Both the position numbers and the translations under genes were made by a program. Positions 6,264 to 8,676 of a DNA stretch of 8,676 nucleotides are shown piece after piece; positions within the stretch are counted from its first letter, which is position 1; each line of letters opens with the position of its first letter. The stretch comes from Lachnospiraceae bacterium (GTDB lineage Bacteria > Bacillota > Clostridia > Lachnospirales > Lachnospiraceae): the NCBI GenBank assembly GCA_014804495.1, contig JAAUZS010000082.1, positions 12,833 through 21,508 on the forward strand, written 5' to 3'. The notes below the pieces were generated by a model that was not told the DNA's origin, did not search any database, and was given only the letters and a program-made list of their open reading frames with translations.

Positions 6264-6884
6264 TTATTTACCCTCTAAAACCTTTTTAAAAAACATCAGA
6301 AATCCATCTTCCACTGCAACCTGTTCCAGCCTGTCTGCCGGTAAATCATAATAGTATTTGTTCGTCTTTATATCGAGCGACAGACTGTCTAATGGAAATC
6401 CTTTTTTCCTAATACTGCTGTGAGGCGTGTCAGTTATGATAAACTTTTCGCTTTCCATAGACGGTTCCATTGCTTCATATGTATGACTTTCATCCATTAC
6501 GAAACAGATTGCATTCTTATACCTTGCCGTGAGATTGCCATATTGCTTAGCCAAACCTGAATAATATTCTATCATTTGTTCGTCGGATAAACAGTTGCCG
6601 TTTACAGTTCGCACATGCACACCCGGCTGAATTTCATCAGGAACATTATCAAAATATAATCCTGAATCACAGGAAAATACAGGTATGTGGAAGGCTTCAT
6701 AATATGCAATCGCTTTCTGCCTTGCGTTTTCAAGAGGCGTATTGCCATCTTCCGGTACTTCGGGAATCTCTATCCCTTTTTCTTTGATATCATTAAGTCC
6801 GATTAATTCTATATCCAGTTTTTCAAGTCTATGCTTCATGGACGACAGCTTCGCCGGATTTCCGGTTCCGTATAGAAGTTTCAT
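6264..6884 (-). CDS. Divergent RdgB/HAM1-like non-canonical purine NTP pyrophosphatase
   Basis: Likely hydrolyses ITP, XTP or dITP to the monophosphate, keeping deaminated purines out of nucleic acids. 206 residues, near the family's usual 190-205. Seen: N-terminal GTGNPAKLSSMK (6-17, matching the phosphate-binding [AS]TGNxxK), ENARQKA (52-58, the eNA..KA helix), and SCDSGL (71-76), aligned with the metal and catalytic DDSGL of RdgB, with PGVHVRTVNG following. Oddities: the first Asp of DDSGL is Cys72, while Asp73 is kept. The C-terminal SHR motif of canonical RdgB is absent, replaced by LPADRLEQVAVEDGF. This looks like a distinct subfamily or a paralogue rather than the housekeeping rdgB, so the substrate may differ. 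The ribosome site AAAGGTGAC (6891-6899) is 6 bases before the ATG. It is the middle gene of a probable three-gene operon. Confidence 0.82.
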   Translation of the reverse strand: MKLLYGTGNPAKLSSMKHRLEKLDIELIGLNDIKEKGIEIPEVPEDGNTPLENARQKAIAYYEAFHIPVFSCDSGLYFDNVPDEIQPGVHVRTVNGNCLSDEQMIEYYSGLAKQYGNLTARYKNAICFVMDESHTYEAMEPSMESEKFIITDTPHSSIRKKGFPLDSLSLDIKTNKYYYDLPADRLEQVAVEDGFLMFFKKVLEGK

Positions 6885-6927
6885 TTTTTAGTCACCTTTA
6901 ACTTATGCATTCCCAAAAATTTTTAAA

Positions 6928-7107
6928 CTAAAAGAGTTTCCTGTCCACTACTTGACGTTGTTTCATTTGCAGAAGAAAATCACCAACCACCTCATAAAAA
7001 CTTCTTTGCTCCTCTGTTTCTGCTTCCAGCACAAGCTGTAAAGTATCTTCCGGTTGAAGAAGCTTTATTTCTTCATAAATTTTTTCATATTTTTTTACAT
7101 CACACAT
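6928..7107 (-). CDS. Small hypothetical protein, 59 residues
   Basis: Unrecognised short gene. The translation starts MCDVKKYEKIYEEIKLLQPE and ends QMKQRQVVDRKLF before TAG. It is highly charged, with the middle rich in Glu (LEAETEEQ), probably all helical, and has no membrane segment or signal peptide. The start at 7107 has a modest ribosome site GGTGAT (7112-7117). An AT-rich TATTATAAA run just upstream (about 7120-7130) could be a -10, but no matching -35 is seen. It lies 43 bases before the RdgB-like gene on the same strand with no promoter between, so it is probably the first gene of that operon. Coding is supported by position, ribosome site and a sensible amino-acid composition; there is no motif. 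It resembles, only from memory, short Lachnospiraceae proteins ending in a similar FLLQ-K-Q pattern. Confidence 0.55.
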   Translation of the reverse strand: MCDVKKYEKIYEEIKLLQPEDTLQLVLEAETEEQRSFYEVVGDFLLQMKQRQVVDRKLF

Positions 7108-7184
7108 ATAATCACCAAATTTTATAATACATAATCTCCATTGCTCTGAGTGCTACTAAAACCTAAACATCCTTAAATATTAAG

Positions 7185-7203
7185 GGAAAACTCTCAAGTT
7201 TCC
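7185..7203 (-). terminator. Weak hairpin after the DUF262-HNH gene
   Basis: GGAAAACT (7185-7192) and AGTTTCC (7197-7203) pair around a four-base loop with one bulged base. They lie about 50 bases past the stop of the minus-strand gene and are followed, in its direction, by an AT-rich stretch with a second small hairpin, CCTTAA/TTAAGG (7171-7185). There is no clear U-tract. It may end the DUF262-HNH transcript before the small-protein operon begins. Confidence 0.3.
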
Positions 7204-7255
7204 TTGCGAAGTCCATTTGGTGAATTTAATTATGCACGCTCTTATCAGCCTTCTA

Positions 7256-8676
7256 TTAATTCTTATAAGATGTATTACAGTACAAATGAGTTACCTGTCC
7301 ATTACTCATAGCATTAGTACCACCATCTTGTTTTCGTTGAATATGATCTATTGATATAGAACTACTACATATATATCCACCACAAATCGGGCATTTCGGC
7401 AAAGCTTCTAAAAATGTGTTCATCTTTATTTGTTGCTTTTTTCCACGCGAGAAATTACTTTTTACAAACACTTCTTCGTTATCCACTATTTCAATTTGTA
7501 AATACTTAAATCTATCATCTTTTCTTATCTCTCCAACTATTTTTTCCACGTCATATTCAGGGAATTTTAGTATGACATCAACTAATAATGAGAAATATTC
7601 TTTTATTGAGGAATATGCTCTCTTACTCTGTCTATCCTTTCTTATTATCTGTTGAACTAAAAAATTATACTGATAAATCACTTTTTCAAACTTACTTCTA
7701 GCCTCTATAAATTTATCAATTTTCTTCTTTTCTATAAGTTCTTTGACAAACATTAAAAAACCGTAATAAGACCCTATTTTATGTTTTCCTATTCCTGAAT
7801 AGAAATATACAAACGGATGTATTCCTAATGAATATTGTTCTTTAGAATTAATATATTGCAAAATAGTCAACGTATTTTTTAGAGAGGAAATCACTTCTTT
7901 AGCATCACCAGATGTCGTTTTTGTTTTTCTATCTATTCCATTACAGATTCTCACAGTTTGTGTTACCACATCTAATGTTAATGATGAATTTAACAATCCT
8001 CCAACCGGCAGTGAATTGATGTCATCTTTATCAATATTTCCATTTCCGAACATTATCTGATGAATTTTTTTCGATAAAGATACTATAATTTCTTGCTCAT
8101 TTTCTTCATAAGCAGACCAATACTTATAACCCTTTCCTGCACGCACAATTGCACGTGAGGCAATAGCATAAGAATGCTTTCTATTCTTAATCAAGTCCAA
8201 TTCAGCATCACTAATTTTAGTCGCAGATTGATTGATTTTTAAAAAAGAATCTTCTGCTTTAGATGCATTACCATCTACCCACTGCAATTGTATCGCTATT
8301 GCACCTAAATTATTTGCTATTTCATTCTTCGCTTCATCTTCAGTAGTTAATCTATTCCTTGATATTGATTCAATCTCTTTAAATGAACCTATTCTTTCAT
8401 TTACAAGTTTCCTTGTTTTTTCCGCAATCTTTCTTTGCTCTTCTGAGATATAGTTTCCGTAATAATTTACTGATATCGGTCCATCACCGTAATCGTCATT
8501 TATCCACGCTCCAAGACTACTTAATCTATGTGCACCATCAATCACAAATATGTAACCGCCCTGATTTCTCCATAAAATTATTGCCGGAACTAATTCATCA
8601 TTAACAAAGCTTTCTATCATAGAACAAACTTTTTCAGCATCCCATTCATTTGTTTCTCTTTGAAATATTGGCTTCC
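7256..8676 (-). CDS. DUF262-type (ParB/Srx-like) domain fused to HNH nuclease, partial at 5' end
   Basis: The frame stays open to the window edge, so the beginning is missing; the ATG at 8620 is internal because coherent domain sequence (IFQRETNEWDAEKV) precedes it. 472 residues are visible. N-terminal DUF262 features: ExWDAEKVCSMIESF, then VPAIILW, then VIDGAHRLSSL (DGAHR at 46-50, the family's DGQQR nucleotide-handling motif with two changes), and later the second family motif FLKINQSATKISDAEL (144-159). A helical middle of about 250 residues follows. The last 50 residues are an HNH nuclease: CPIC at 428-431, Asp-His at 443-444, GG at 451-452, N458, H463 and C466 in LYCNTSYKN. DUF262 proteins include GmrSD, SspE and BrxU, which restrict phage DNA; a defence role is inferred. 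The gene is far more AT-rich than its neighbours (14 G/C in 60 bases at 7681-7740 against 34 in 60 at 1-60), suggesting transfer. Confidence 0.85.
   Translation of the reverse strand, partial: KPIFQRETNEWDAEKVCSMIESFVNDELVPAIILWRNQGGYIFVIDGAHRLSSLGAWINDDYGDGPISVNYYGNYISEEQRKIAEKTRKLVNERIGSFKEIESISRNRLTTEDEAKNEIANNLGAIAIQLQWVDGNASKAEDSFLKINQSATKISDAELDLIKNRKHSYAIASRAIVRAGKGYKYWSAYEENEQEIIVSLSKKIHQIMFGNGNIDKDDINSLPVGGLLNSSLTLDVVTQTVRICNGIDRKTKTTSGDAKEVISSLKNTLTILQYINSKEQYSLGIHPFVYFYSGIGKHKIGSYYGFLMFVKELIEKKKIDKFIEARSKFEKVIYQYNFLVQQIIRKDRQSKRAYSSIKEYFSLLVDVILKFPEYDVEKIVGEIRKDDRFKYLQIEIVDNEEVFVKSNFSRGKKQQIKMNTFLEALPKCPICGGYICSSSISIDHIQRKQDGGTNAMSNGQVTHLYCNTSYKN

Noticed and set aside
8618..8620. 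ATG at 8620 as the true start of the DUF262-HNH gene
   Set aside because: The frame stays open to the window edge and encodes typical DUF262 sequence (W...EKV...I) upstream, and no ribosome site precedes this ATG.
1..8676. CRISPR array, tRNA, rRNA, or transposase gene
   Set aside because: No regularly spaced direct repeats, no tRNA or rRNA signature and no transposase or integrase frame were seen on either strand.

Overview
This window reads as a chromosomal segment of a Firmicute, most likely a Clostridia/Lachnospiraceae-type anaerobe. The evidence is AGGAGG-like ribosome sites before most genes, a near-consensus sigma-A promoter, tight ATGA-type overlaps, moderate GC, and an ECF sigma/ABC-2 exporter operon of a kind common in that group. 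The taxonomic call is inference; there is no rRNA or tRNA here.

Left part (1-1423): the 3'-truncated minus-strand gene for thioredoxin reductase (trxB) is read from a strong promoter at 838-866. A 617-bp non-coding gap follows. It holds two separate long imperfect inverted-repeat elements (910-1044 and 1122-1344) that look like MITE-like or otherwise structured intergenic repeats. Between them (1045-1121) I see nothing I can name.

Middle part (1424-5715, plus strand): a short-chain dehydrogenase most like the YmfI group, which reduces 5-aminopentanonyl on elongation factor P, is followed by a four-gene operon. That operon encodes an ECF sigma factor, a six-helix membrane protein, an ABC ATPase and an ABC-2 permease. 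The genes overlap or lie 20 bp apart. A near-perfect CcpA-type cre palindrome sits on the putative operon promoter. A plausible reading is a sigma-controlled export or envelope-stress module in which the unrecognised membrane protein takes the place of an anti-sigma factor. A long hairpin at 5745-5803 ends the operon and also forms the 3' end of the convergent NUDIX gene.

Right part (5785-7107, minus strand): three genes look co-transcribed in the order 59-aa hypothetical protein, divergent RdgB/HAM1-like NTP pyrophosphatase, NUDIX hydrolase. The last two both belong to nucleotide-pool cleaning families.

Far right (7256-8676, minus strand): a large 5'-truncated gene encodes a DUF262-type DGAHR domain joined to a C-terminal HNH nuclease. 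It is strikingly AT-rich compared with the rest of the window, which suggests acquired DNA and a possible anti-phage or modification-dependent nuclease. Of everything here, this gene and the sigma/membrane/ABC operon are the best candidates for incompletely described biology.
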